A stretch of 15,703 nt of DNA from CAYJHC01 sp964370075 (GTDB lineage Bacteria > Bacillota > Clostridia > Peptostreptococcales > Anaerovoracaceae): contig CAYJHC010000044.1 in the NCBI GenBank assembly GCA_964370075.1, positions 1-15,703 on the forward strand, given 5' to 3'. Below, one piece after another: positions 1 to 6,694 of this stretch. The position numbers were made by a program, and so were the translations under genes. The notes under the pieces were generated by a model. It was not told the DNA's origin. It saw only the letters and a list, made by a program, of their open reading frames with translations, and did not search any database. Each line of letters opens with the position of its first letter. Within the stretch, counting starts at the first letter, position 1.

Positions 1-536
1 ATACCGAAAGCTGCAACGATAAATATCAAAATAGTAATAACCTTAATAATTGCTAGTGTACTTTCAACTTTCGCGAATATATCTACTGTAAATAAATTGA
101 TGATAGTAAGTAGTGCCAGTGCTCCTACTGAATATGCCATAAGATTTCCTGGGAAGAATGCGTTTATTACAATTCCCGCAGCGATTGCTTCTGACGGTAC
201 ATAACACACCCAGTTAAACCAAAAAGCCCAACCAAATCCGGTGGAGAGGACATCTCCAGTAAATTCATTGGTATATGATACAAAAGACCCTTTACGTGGT
301 AGATTAACTAATAATTCCGCATATGCTACCATTACAGAGTAAACAACAACTCCAACTAAAATAAATGCAATAATCATAGCTGGACCCATATCTGCCATCA
401 TTCCGCCTACTCCCAGGAAGTAGCAAGAACCGATTACTCCTCCAAGGCCTATAAAGGTTACCTGCCAACCTTTAATTCCTCTCTTCAGTTCCGTAGGTTC
501 GCTTTGCGAATTTACGTTTACATTTTTCTCATCCAT
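1..536 (-). CDS. Amino-acid permease, APC/AAT family, 3' end cut by window
   Basis: Integral membrane transporter, probably importing an amino acid with a cation. About 178 residues are visible, starting MDEKNVNVNSQSEPTELKRG; the C-terminal two thirds lie beyond base 1. After a short polar N-terminus comes LKRGIKGWQVTFIGLGGVIG (residues 17-36), the family's first membrane segment with the glycine-rich substrate-binding unwinding. Hydrophobic segments follow near 52-72, 97-125, 131-150 and 160-178. GSFVSYTNEF and the W-x-NW-x-x-x-VP-x-E pattern (about residues 106-115) are typical of AAT-type members. The start is set by AGGAGA about 6 bases upstream of the ATG at 536. The gene stands alone behind an AT-rich gap with its own likely promoter (600-627). 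Substrate cannot be read from this part. The family call is firm; specificity is open. Confidence 0.9.
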   Translation of the reverse strand, partial: MDEKNVNVNSQSEPTELKRGIKGWQVTFIGLGGVIGSCYFLGVGGMMADMGPAMIIAFILVGVVVYSVMVAYAELLVNLPRKGSFVSYTNEFTGDVLSTGFGWAFWFNWVCYVPSEAIAAGIVINAFFPGNLMAYSVGALALLTIINLFTVDIFAKVESTLAIIKVITILIFIVAAFG

Positions 537-599
537 AAGTTTCTCCTTTTCCTTTATTAAAAAATAAAATAACAAGTTCAAAATTAAATGACATAACCA

Positions 600-627
600 A
601 TTTTATCATATGTGAAAATCAAGTCAA
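600..627 (-). promoter_or_regulatory. Putative sigma-A promoter of the amino-acid permease
   Basis: On the minus strand TTGACT (627-622) and TAAAAT (605-600) are separated by 16 bases; each hexamer differs from the sigma-70/A consensus at one position. Transcription would begin near 593, leaving a leader of about 55 bases before the permease ATG at 536. A perfect TTGACA also occurs just upstream (646-641), but its best -10 partner, CTTGAT, is poor. The region is very AT-rich, so chance matches are a real possibility. Confidence 0.45.
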
Positions 628-1043
628 TAAAACCCAGTAATGTCAAAAAACACTTATTTGCTTCGACATATTGAAAAATAAACAAATTTGCTCATTGTTA
701 ATTGTTTCACTTTCCCATTTCCAATTAATAAACCTTCATATTTTTGATTTTTCTATCATTTTGTGCTAATTCACATTTTTATTCTTCTTTATTTGTCATT
801 TTACAAAATTAACCCTGTTTTTCGTACAAGGTTTATTTTTTAACATATCAGTATATTTTAATATTTATTATTTTTGAGTTTTTCAATTTTCTGTGATTTC
901 TTTAATTTCATTTAATTATTCTTATCATTTTTGAGAAAAACTAAACTTTTTATTTTTATCACTATTTACTATGTTTAATTCTTAAATTTAGCACAGCACA
1001 TAATTTCCACTTATTTCCCGAAAATTCTTATCCCAAAATAATA
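628..1043. other. AT-rich intergenic gap without a recognisable gene
   Basis: This stretch between the recR terminator and the permease promoter is extremely AT-rich, with long T runs on the plus strand. I found no convincing coding frame, tRNA, T-box (no conserved antiterminator-type sequence) or known riboswitch core in it. It may hold upstream A-tract (UP-like) or curved DNA for the permease promoter, but that is inference from base composition only. Confidence 0.5.
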
Positions 1044-1080
1044 AAAATAGTAGGTAGGACTTTCTCCTATCTACTATTTT
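1044..1080 (-). terminator. Rho-independent terminator of the dnaX-ybaB-recR unit
   Basis: A 16-bp stem pairs 1044-1059 with 1065-1080 (one G-U pair) around a 5-base loop. Read on the minus strand, the 3' arm ends in TTTT and runs straight into TATTATTTT, a good uridine tract. On the plus strand the downstream tract is poorer, so the minus direction is favoured. It lies about 110 bases after the recR stop codon, with no recognisable gene in between. Confidence 0.88.
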
Positions 1081-1193
1081 AATATTTCTGTCTATAGTCT
1101 TCATCAACAATATGTAACAAAGGTCTTTATTTTACCCACGTTTTTTCTATTCATATATATTTGCTTCTATTAATCCAAGTAAGATCAGCCTCT

Positions 1194-1793
1194 CTACAAA
1201 GTTCTTCTACCTTCTACCGCTTTTAATAGGGTTATCTCATCTACGTATTCTAAATCTCCACCAACAGGGATTCCATGGGCAATCCTCGTTACCTTTATCC
1301 CTGACGGCTTAATTAATTTCGAAAGATACATTGCAGTTGCTTCACCTTCAATATTAGGATTTGTAGCAACAATAACTTCTTCCACTTGGCTATTTTGTAA
1401 TCTAATTATTAAACTTTTTAAATTAATATCATCTGGGCCAACTCCATCCATAGGCGAAATAACACCATGAAGAACATGGTACATTCCTTTATACTCTTTT
1501 ATCTTTTCCATAGAAAAAACATCTTTTGGATATTCAACAACACAGATTACTGTTTTATCTCTTTTCTCATCTTTGCATATTTTGCAAGGATCTTCATCAG
1601 TTAAATTTCCACAAGAAGAGCAGTATTTCATAGCAGCTTTTGCCTGTGTAATTGAATTTGAAAGAGCTGCAGCCTCTTCTTCTTCTAAAGATAATATATA
1701 AAACGCCAGCCTTTCAGCACTCTTCATTCCTATACCTGGTAACTTTGACAATTCATTTATCAACTTTACTAATGGCCTACTATAGTTTTTCAT
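1194..1793 (-). CDS. recR: Recombination mediator protein RecR
   Basis: RecR works with RecO (and RecF) to load RecA onto gaps in single-stranded DNA during recombinational repair. The 199-residue length is standard. Visible in order: a helix-hairpin-helix around LPGIGMKSAERLA (residues 18-30); a C4 zinc finger with C58, C61, C70 and C73 (CSSC ... CKIC); a Toprim domain from about residue 81, with VVEYPKD near 85-91 and the conserved ATNPNIEGEATA stretch; and the C-terminal RIAHGIPVGGDLEYVDE segment with Walker-B-like character. The start at 1793 is preceded by GAGGAA. It begins 11 bases after the ybaB stop and is the last gene of the dnaX operon, as in many Firmicutes. Identification is near certain. 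Confidence 0.98.
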   Translation of the reverse strand: MKNYSRPLVKLINELSKLPGIGMKSAERLAFYILSLEEEEAAALSNSITQAKAAMKYCSSCGNLTDEDPCKICKDEKRDKTVICVVEYPKDVFSMEKIKEYKGMYHVLHGVISPMDGVGPDDINLKSLIIRLQNSQVEEVIVATNPNIEGEATAMYLSKLIKPSGIKVTRIAHGIPVGGDLEYVDEITLLKAVEGRRTL

Positions 1794-1804
1794 AAATTCC
1801 TCTT

Positions 1805-2161
1805 TTAAATTAATCCTGGAGGTAATCCCAGACTTGCTGTTACTTTATTCATTTCCTCTTGGGACTTTTCTTCCATTTCTCTTAAGGCTTCATTAGTGGC
1901 ACTAATTATTAAATCTTGAAGCATTTCAATATCATCAGGATCAACTATTTCTGGTTTTAGTTCAATGTTCTTTAGTTCTTTATCTCCTGATACTGTTACC
2001 GTTACAGCTCCTCCACCAGCTGAAGCTGTAGTTTCCAGTTTCGATACTTCATTTTGAGCTTCTTCCATTTTTCTTTGCATAGCTTGCATTTGCTGCATTT
2101 GATCTTTCATATTTGGTGCTGCAGCTTTTGGCTTTTTACCAGCTCTCATTCCTTTTCCCAT
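1805..2161 (-). CDS. Nucleoid-associated protein, YbaB/EbfC family
   Basis: Small DNA-binding protein (118 residues) of the YbaB/EbfC/YaaK family, which forms dimers whose helical arms grip DNA. Its place between dnaX and recR is conserved across bacteria. The sequence shows a basic, Met/Gln-rich N-terminus (KDQMQQMQAMQRKMEEAQNE, about residues 19-38) forming the first long helix, then the strand region TASAGGGAVTVTVSGDKELK with the family's central A-G-G-G-x-V-x-V pattern. A second helical region (DLIISATNEALREMEEKSQEE) and a hydrophobic tail ending GLPPGLI follow. AGGAG lies about 7 bases before the ATG at 2161. The slightly long lysine-rich leader (GKGMRAGKKPKAA) is somewhat unusual, but the RBS supports this start. 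Translation is probably coupled within the operon (29 bases after dnaX). Confidence 0.95.
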   Translation of the reverse strand: MGKGMRAGKKPKAAAPNMKDQMQQMQAMQRKMEEAQNEVSKLETTASAGGGAVTVTVSGDKELKNIELKPEIVDPDDIEMLQDLIISATNEALREMEEKSQEEMNKVTASLGLPPGLI

Positions 2162-2190
2162 TGTTTTTCTCCTTTTCTACTCTTTTCAGT

Positions 2191-3885
2191 TTATAAGTCT
2201 TCTTCAAATTCTATACACAATCCTAAACTTTTCTCAATTGAATCAATTTCAGAATTATTTTCTTTAGTCTCTTCTATTTTCTTTACTTTGCCCAAGGCCA
2301 TTACCTTTTTTTCTTGAGTAAATTCAAAAAATAGTTTTTCCATCAACTCTCGATGACTTTCTATGTATCTTTCCGCAATTTCTCTCTTGTCCTCAGGGAT
2401 ATTTATCACAAATTCTTTTTTTGTAATTTCCAACAAAGATATCCCTAGAGAGGTTACCATTTGAAAACTAGGTTCCTTATTGGCAGCAGCTTTAGATATT
2501 TTCCCCCATATTTCTTGAACATTGTATTGAGAAGGGGTTTCTTTAGTCGGCTCAGATTCTCTAGTACTCTCTTCCTCTAATTCATCATCGCCTTCACTAT
2601 CTGATAAATTTTTCAATCGATTCAATAATGCTACCTCTTGACTATTATCAGAGTTCACCTTTTCTTCTCCAGTGAAGTTTTCTATAACCTTTTCAAAGTC
2701 TCCAGTTGATGCTTCTTCTCTAGACACAATACTTTTCACTTGACTAATCTCTTCACTGTCTTGATTTAGCCCTTCATCTTGAAAATAATCATTTCCCTTT
2801 AAAACTCCTCTATTACATAATTTCACAAAAGCTATTTCAAGCAAAACCCTTGATTGGCTTGAATCTCTCGCAAGTTGAATTATCTCAGTCAACACTTCTA
2901 TTCCATACCCAATTCCTTCAATACTTATATTGACTGACTGTCTTTTTAGTCTAGAAATATTTTCTACTGACATATTTAACATTTCTTCAGGAGAAGCAAC
3001 ATATTTTATTAACATTAAATTTCTAAAATGTTGCAACCAACTTGATAAAATCTGTTTTGGATCCTTGCCTTCTGAAAGAATTTCATTAATTATCATAATC
3101 CCAGTTGGTATGTTATTTTCTAAACTTGCCTCTGTTAATCTTAGAAAGGCTTCACTATCTACAGTCCCTATTGTGTCTAAAACATCATTTCTACTAATTT
3201 GTTTTTCTCCAGTTGAAATGCATTGATCTAATAAGGTTAAACAATCTCGAACTGATCCATCTCCGTTTGCAGCAATTAGTTTTAATGCGTTTTCTTCTAC
3301 TATTACCTGTTGTTCCTTGCAAATCATCTTCATTCTATCAAGTAGCTCGCTTTCAGCTACTCTCCTAAAGTCCAATCTTAAACACCTAGAAAGGATCGTT
3401 GCAGGAAGTTTATGTGGTTCTGTAGTGGCTAAAATAAATACCACATACTCTGGCGGCTCTTCTAATGTTTTCAAAAATGCATTAAAAGCAGCATTAGATA
3501 ACATATGAACCTCATCAATTATGTAAATTTTTTTTCTCCCTACTGCTGGTGGGTACTTAATACTATCTCTAATCTCTCTAATATGGTCTACTCCTGTGTT
3601 TGAAGCAGCATCAATTTCTACTAAGTCTAGAAAGTTTCCTTCCTTAATAGAGTTACAATTAGTGCAGGAGCCACAAGGTTTATCCTCAATAGCTAAACAA
3701 TTAATACCTTTTGCCAATAGTCTTGCTGTACTAGTTTTTCCTGTACCCCTTGTTCCACAAAACAAATAAGCATGATGTACTTTATCTTTTAATATTTGAT
3801 TTTTTAATATTTTAACTATATGCGTCTGGCCTAACATATCATCAAATGTTTCTGGCCTATAAACACGGTATAATACTTTGTACAT
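2191..3885 (-). CDS. dnaX: DNA polymerase III subunit gamma/tau
   Basis: ATPase of the clamp loader that places the sliding clamp on primed DNA and tethers the polymerase. In the 564 residues: Walker A GTRGTGKT (44-51); the zinc module C63, C71, C74, C77; Walker B IIDEVHML (122-129); sensor 1 ILATTEP (151-157) followed by the SRC arginine-finger motif (166-168); and sensor 2 around GSVRDC (210-215). Domain III extends to about 370. An acidic, low-complexity linker (about 380-455) leads to a short tau-like C-terminal domain. The start at 3885 has AGGAGG about 5 bases upstream. It begins only 29 bases after the SRP RNA helix and has no convincing promoter of its own. Three A-rich slippery stretches occur in frame (see findings), but none is placed like the E. 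coli gamma-forming site. Confidence 0.98.
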   Translation of the reverse strand: MYKVLYRVYRPETFDDMLGQTHIVKILKNQILKDKVHHAYLFCGTRGTGKTSTARLLAKGINCLAIEDKPCGSCTNCNSIKEGNFLDLVEIDAASNTGVDHIREIRDSIKYPPAVGRKKIYIIDEVHMLSNAAFNAFLKTLEEPPEYVVFILATTEPHKLPATILSRCLRLDFRRVAESELLDRMKMICKEQQVIVEENALKLIAANGDGSVRDCLTLLDQCISTGEKQISRNDVLDTIGTVDSEAFLRLTEASLENNIPTGIMIINEILSEGKDPKQILSSWLQHFRNLMLIKYVASPEEMLNMSVENISRLKRQSVNISIEGIGYGIEVLTEIIQLARDSSQSRVLLEIAFVKLCNRGVLKGNDYFQDEGLNQDSEEISQVKSIVSREEASTGDFEKVIENFTGEEKVNSDNSQEVALLNRLKNLSDSEGDDELEEESTRESEPTKETPSQYNVQEIWGKISKAAANKEPSFQMVTSLGISLLEITKKEFVINIPEDKREIAERYIESHRELMEKLFFEFTQEKKVMALGKVKKIEETKENNSEIDSIEKSLGLCIEFEEDL

Positions 3886-3903
3886 TTACCCTCCTAACCT
3901 ATT

Positions 3904-3930
3904 AAAAAGTAGATTGTCTCTGATAGCTCC
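3904..3930 (-). terminator. Possible partial terminator at the SRP RNA 3' end
   Basis: The 3' arm of the SRP terminal helix (3930-3914) is followed after four bases by five uridines (3908-3904), then by the dnaX ribosome-binding site. The arm's partner is at the other end of the RNA (4045-4062), so this would be a long-range terminator stem. The U tract is short, which fits leaky termination that lets some transcription continue into dnaX. The run of six uridines at 3942-3937, just after the core helix, is an alternative stopping point. Confidence 0.4.
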
Positions 3931-4062
3931 ATTGATTAAAAAAGGCTTATCTGCGGCACATAGACGCTACCGCTTATTGCTGCTTCCTTCCGGACCTGAC
4001 AAGGTTCACAGAGTTCTATTGCGCAGGACCCAATTCAACCAAACGGAGCTATCAGAAGACAA
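3914..4062 (-). ncRNA. ffs: Signal recognition particle RNA (small bacterial type, extended terminal helix)
   Basis: RNA of the SRP, which binds Ffh and targets nascent membrane proteins. The diagnostic core GTCAGGTCCGGAAGGAAGCA lies on the minus strand (4000-3981), with the GGAA tetraloop hairpin and the asymmetric loop that binds the Ffh M domain. The conserved small-type core runs about 4040-3943 (flanks TCCTGCGCAATAGAAC and GTGCCGCAGATAAGCC). Outside it an inverted repeat pairs 4062-4045 with 3930-3914: 17 base pairs with one bulged A. An inner 6-bp UUGGUU/AAUCAA extension makes one long rod of about 149 bases. I see no room for an Alu domain. The outer helix may be a precursor stem cut by RNase III, as known for B. 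subtilis scRNA, or part of the mature RNA. The exact ends are uncertain; the identity is not. Confidence 0.95.
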
Positions 4063-4074
4063 CCCACTCACATA

Positions 4075-4103
4075 ATTATATGTATTTTAATACCTTTCGT
4101 CAA
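4075..4103 (-). promoter_or_regulatory. Strong sigma-A promoter of the SRP RNA
   Basis: On the minus strand TTGACG (4103-4098), a 17-base spacer and a perfect TATAAT (4080-4075) form a near-consensus promoter. Transcription would start at about 4068-4067, a few bases before the 5' arm of the SRP terminal helix. The -35 box begins only 15 bases after the stop codon of the preceding gene. Because dnaX, ybaB and recR have no clear promoter of their own, read-through from here is their most likely source of transcription. Confidence 0.85.
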
Positions 4104-4118
4104 GTAAAGAATTAAAAT

Positions 4119-5096
4119 TTAAAGAACTTTATACAATTCATCACTTTCAGGAGGATCAATTATCTCCCCATCCATACATATTTCATCAGTTTTTCCCTTT
4201 AATTCTCCAATCTTTGTAGCCTTTATCCCTAAGGTTTCTATTGCTTTGATTAAATTACTTTCTTTTTCTTTTTTTACTATTATTAGCATGCAACCACTAG
4301 ATATTAACCTATATGGATTAAACTCTAGCCTAGCTCCAATCTTCTTTGTAATATTTGATATTGGAATTAATTCTTTCTTAATTTCAGCACCTAAATCAAA
4401 GACTTGACACATTTCCCATACTGCACCTAGTATTCCACCTTCTGTAATATCGTGCATTTGGCAAACTCCAATTTTTCCTGCCGCCACCCCTTCTTTTACC
4501 ACTGAAGTTTCCTCAAGATAAGCTTTGGCCTCAGAAATTTCCTCTTCAGTTAAAAACTCTTGAATTTTTTCTTCCATATCAGAAGCAATAATACCTATTC
4601 CTTCAATGCCTGCATGCTTCGTCATTATAATTGCATCACCTTGGCAAGGCCTATCTTTCTCTTTATTTTCAGAGGGCTTTTTCCCAAATGCTGTGGAAAC
4701 TATAACTGGTTTGTTTACCGCTCCAGTCACTTCAGTATGCCCACCTACAATTTCTACATTTAAATCTTTAGCTACTTCTCCTGCCTGTTCCATTATCATC
4801 TCAATATCTTCCTTAGTAGTTCCTATAGGCAACATAACGCTTAACATTATTCCAATAGGTTCTATTCCGTTGGAAGCAATGTCATTACATGATATATGCA
4901 TAGCTAACTTTCCAATATCTCCAACTGCCGCTGTAATTGGATCAGTTGATATTATCATATCACTATTTCCAAAATCAATTACTGCACAGTCTTCACCAAT
5001 ACCTGCTCTAATTTTCACTTCTTCTCTCTTTAATGTAATTTTGTTAAATACTATTTCTCTTAACAGTTCACTATCTAATTTTCCTATCGGTAACAT
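4119..5096 (-). CDS. AIR synthase-related (PurM/HypE-like superfamily) protein
   Basis: ATP-binding protein of the PurM/HypE/ThiL/SelD superfamily; the actual substrate is unknown. In the 325 residues: the N-terminal GIGEDCAVI (32-40); STDPI (50-54) and NDIASNG (71-77), which in relatives coordinate Mg-ATP; the glycine-rich GGHTEVTG (118-125); and MHDITEGGI (214-222) opening the C-terminal AIR-synthase domain. Unlike true HypE, it lacks a C-terminal Pro-Arg-Ile-Cys tail (it ends SDELYKVL), and no hydrogenase maturation genes are nearby. A HypE function is therefore not supported. GAGGG about 6 bases upstream supports the ATG at 5096. It starts 34 bases after the decarboxylase gene and is probably co-transcribed with it. 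No terminator separates it from the SRP promoter. The family is sure; the role is open. Confidence 0.85.
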   Translation of the reverse strand: MLPIGKLDSELLREIVFNKITLKREEVKIRAGIGEDCAVIDFGNSDMIISTDPITAAVGDIGKLAMHISCNDIASNGIEPIGIMLSVMLPIGTTKEDIEMIMEQAGEVAKDLNVEIVGGHTEVTGAVNKPVIVSTAFGKKPSENKEKDRPCQGDAIIMTKHAGIEGIGIIASDMEEKIQEFLTEEEISEAKAYLEETSVVKEGVAAGKIGVCQMHDITEGGILGAVWEMCQVFDLGAEIKKELIPISNITKKIGARLEFNPYRLISSGCMLIIVKKEKESNLIKAIETLGIKATKIGELKGKTDEICMDGEIIDPPESDELYKVL

Positions 5097-5130
5097 TTTT
5101 CCCTCTTTAATAAGTTTATAAACTAACTAC

Positions 5131-6576
5131 TTACTTTGAATAAACGAACACTTGACCTTCTGAATTAATTCCAATTACTTTTTCTCCTTTATTTCTTAAT
5201 TCCAATGCTATTAATATGCTTTCCTTAGTTATTCTTTCTCCTGGACAAATAAGAGGAATTCCTGGCGGATACGGAATAATACTTCCTGCAGCTACCCTTC
5301 CTTCAGCTTTTGTAAAGTCCAAAAGTTCTCTGCTGCTTCCTATTTCAACAAATTCATTTTGAGGAAAATAATTCACCATCCTGTTTATTTCTTTATCTTC
5401 ACTATCCTCTATACAAAATTCAGTCTGCTCTTTAAATTCGCTCCTATAATTTTTATTTTGATTTATATCCTTTATTGTTGCCAATAACTTTTCTAAGTGC
5501 TCTTTCTTAGTTCCTATTCCTGTCATGAGCATCAATATATTTCCAGTGTACAGCTCCGGGAATATGCCTGCTTCAATCAAATAATCCTCAAGTATGTCTC
5601 CTGGGATTCCTAAGTCAATATTTATTTTGGTTTCATCAAAGCCAACTCCACCTAGTGTTTTTTCTCTGATTACTCTTATCCCTTCAACTTGCTCAACTTT
5701 CTCATAAAACCAATTTAATCCGTCTTTCCATTCTTTAAACAACTCATTCTTATGGTCAATTAATATATTTCCATTTATATCTAAGCTTTCCATTAAAATA
5801 TATGAAGGGCTAGTGGTTTGCATCCACTGAAGTTTTTCTTCTAGATTATTTAAATCTATTTCCTCACTATTTACATTTAAAATTGCTGTTTGCGTAAGTG
5901 AAGCCAATGTTTTGTGAATACTATTAATAATTATATCTCCGCCTTGCTCTTCAGCAGATTTTGTTGGTTCTAAAAACTTCAAATGCGCACCGTGAGCTTG
6001 ATCAACAATCAACTTCACTCCATATTTAGATGTAATCTTTTTTATTTTCTTAACATCACTTAACACTCCATAGTAGTTTGGGCTTGGCAAAATCACAGCC
6101 TCAATATCCCTATCTTTATCAAGAGCTTTTTCAATTTTATCTGGATTTATTTCCCCCATAATTCCATAATCCTTGTTGAACTCTGGTTGGATATATACTG
6201 GAATAATTCCCCCTAGCGAAAGCGCTGAAAATATTGATTTATGACAGTTTCTTGCAACTAGAAGTTTTTTCCCTCTTTCAACAGACGCCAGTATTGCTCC
6301 AATTATACCTGAACTACTTCCATTTACCAACACATAGGAGGCTCTCACATTATAAAGTTTTCTATACTTTTCTTGAAGGTCTTTAATAATCCCCTCAGCT
6401 TGAAAAAGATTATCTGCACCTTTTATTTCTGTAATATCTTTATCTGCAAAGGCATTAAAACAATTCTCGTATCCAAATTTTTTATAGATTTCCATACCCT
6501 TATGACCTGGCATGTGAAACGAAATTGCTTTTTTTCTTGCATGTTCTTTCAAAAAATTCGAGAGTCCTTTTTCCAT
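5131..6576 (-). CDS. Orn/Lys/Arg decarboxylase family PLP enzyme (YaaO/SpeA-like)
   Basis: Fold-type I pyridoxal-phosphate enzyme that probably removes CO2 from a basic amino acid in polyamine synthesis. The 481 residues match the short B. subtilis YaaO/SpeA form, which lacks the N-terminal response-regulator-like wing domain of the E. coli enzymes. Visible: HMPGHKG (21-27); NGSSSG (85-90), binding the cofactor phosphate; RNCHKS (109-114); VDQAHGAH (191-198) with D192 contacting the PLP ring nitrogen; and SIHKT with the Schiff-base lysine K222. The C-terminal domain has YPPGIPLICPGE. AGGAGGGG lies about 6 bases before the ATG at 6576. The preceding putP gene ends 118 bases upstream and I see no terminator between them, so co-transcription is possible. 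Arginine, lysine or ornithine cannot be told apart by eye. Confidence 0.93.
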   Translation of the reverse strand: MEKGLSNFLKEHARKKAISFHMPGHKGMEIYKKFGYENCFNAFADKDITEIKGADNLFQAEGIIKDLQEKYRKLYNVRASYVLVNGSSSGIIGAILASVERGKKLLVARNCHKSIFSALSLGGIIPVYIQPEFNKDYGIMGEINPDKIEKALDKDRDIEAVILPSPNYYGVLSDVKKIKKITSKYGVKLIVDQAHGAHLKFLEPTKSAEEQGGDIIINSIHKTLASLTQTAILNVNSEEIDLNNLEEKLQWMQTTSPSYILMESLDINGNILIDHKNELFKEWKDGLNWFYEKVEQVEGIRVIREKTLGGVGFDETKINIDLGIPGDILEDYLIEAGIFPELYTGNILMLMTGIGTKKEHLEKLLATIKDINQNKNYRSEFKEQTEFCIEDSEDKEINRMVNYFPQNEFVEIGSSRELLDFTKAEGRVAAGSIIPYPPGIPLICPGERITKESILIALELRNKGEKVIGINSEGQVFVYSK

Positions 6577-6694
6577 ACATCTCCCCTCCTAATTTAGGTT
6601 AGCTTACTAATATTAAGTTGCTGTCTGTCGCTACAAAGAAAACTGAATATTGCTGCCAGAGTAAATAATCAAATTTAAGTTTGCAAAGGGTCCA

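Noticed and set aside
982..1098. Small minus-strand frame encoding about 38 residues (MKTIDRNIKIVDRRK...) after recR
   Set aside because: It runs through the recR terminator hairpin, has no ribosome-binding site and shows no family resemblance, including none to the DUF2508 or BofA proteins often found after recR.
4119..5096. Hydrogenase maturation protein HypE
   Set aside because: The essential C-terminal Pro-Arg-Ile-Cys tail is absent and no hyp or hydrogenase genes are visible; only the superfamily call is kept.
2054..5121. Several plus-strand open frames opposite dnaX, ybaB and the AIR-like gene
   Set aside because: They overlap well-identified genes on the other strand, lack ribosome-binding sites and have compositions expected of reverse-complement shadows.
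6577..6694. Terminator or promoter between putP and the decarboxylase gene
   Set aside because: No stem with a U tract is present, and the best boxes (TTGATT with TATTCA at 17 bases) match too poorly to report as a feature.
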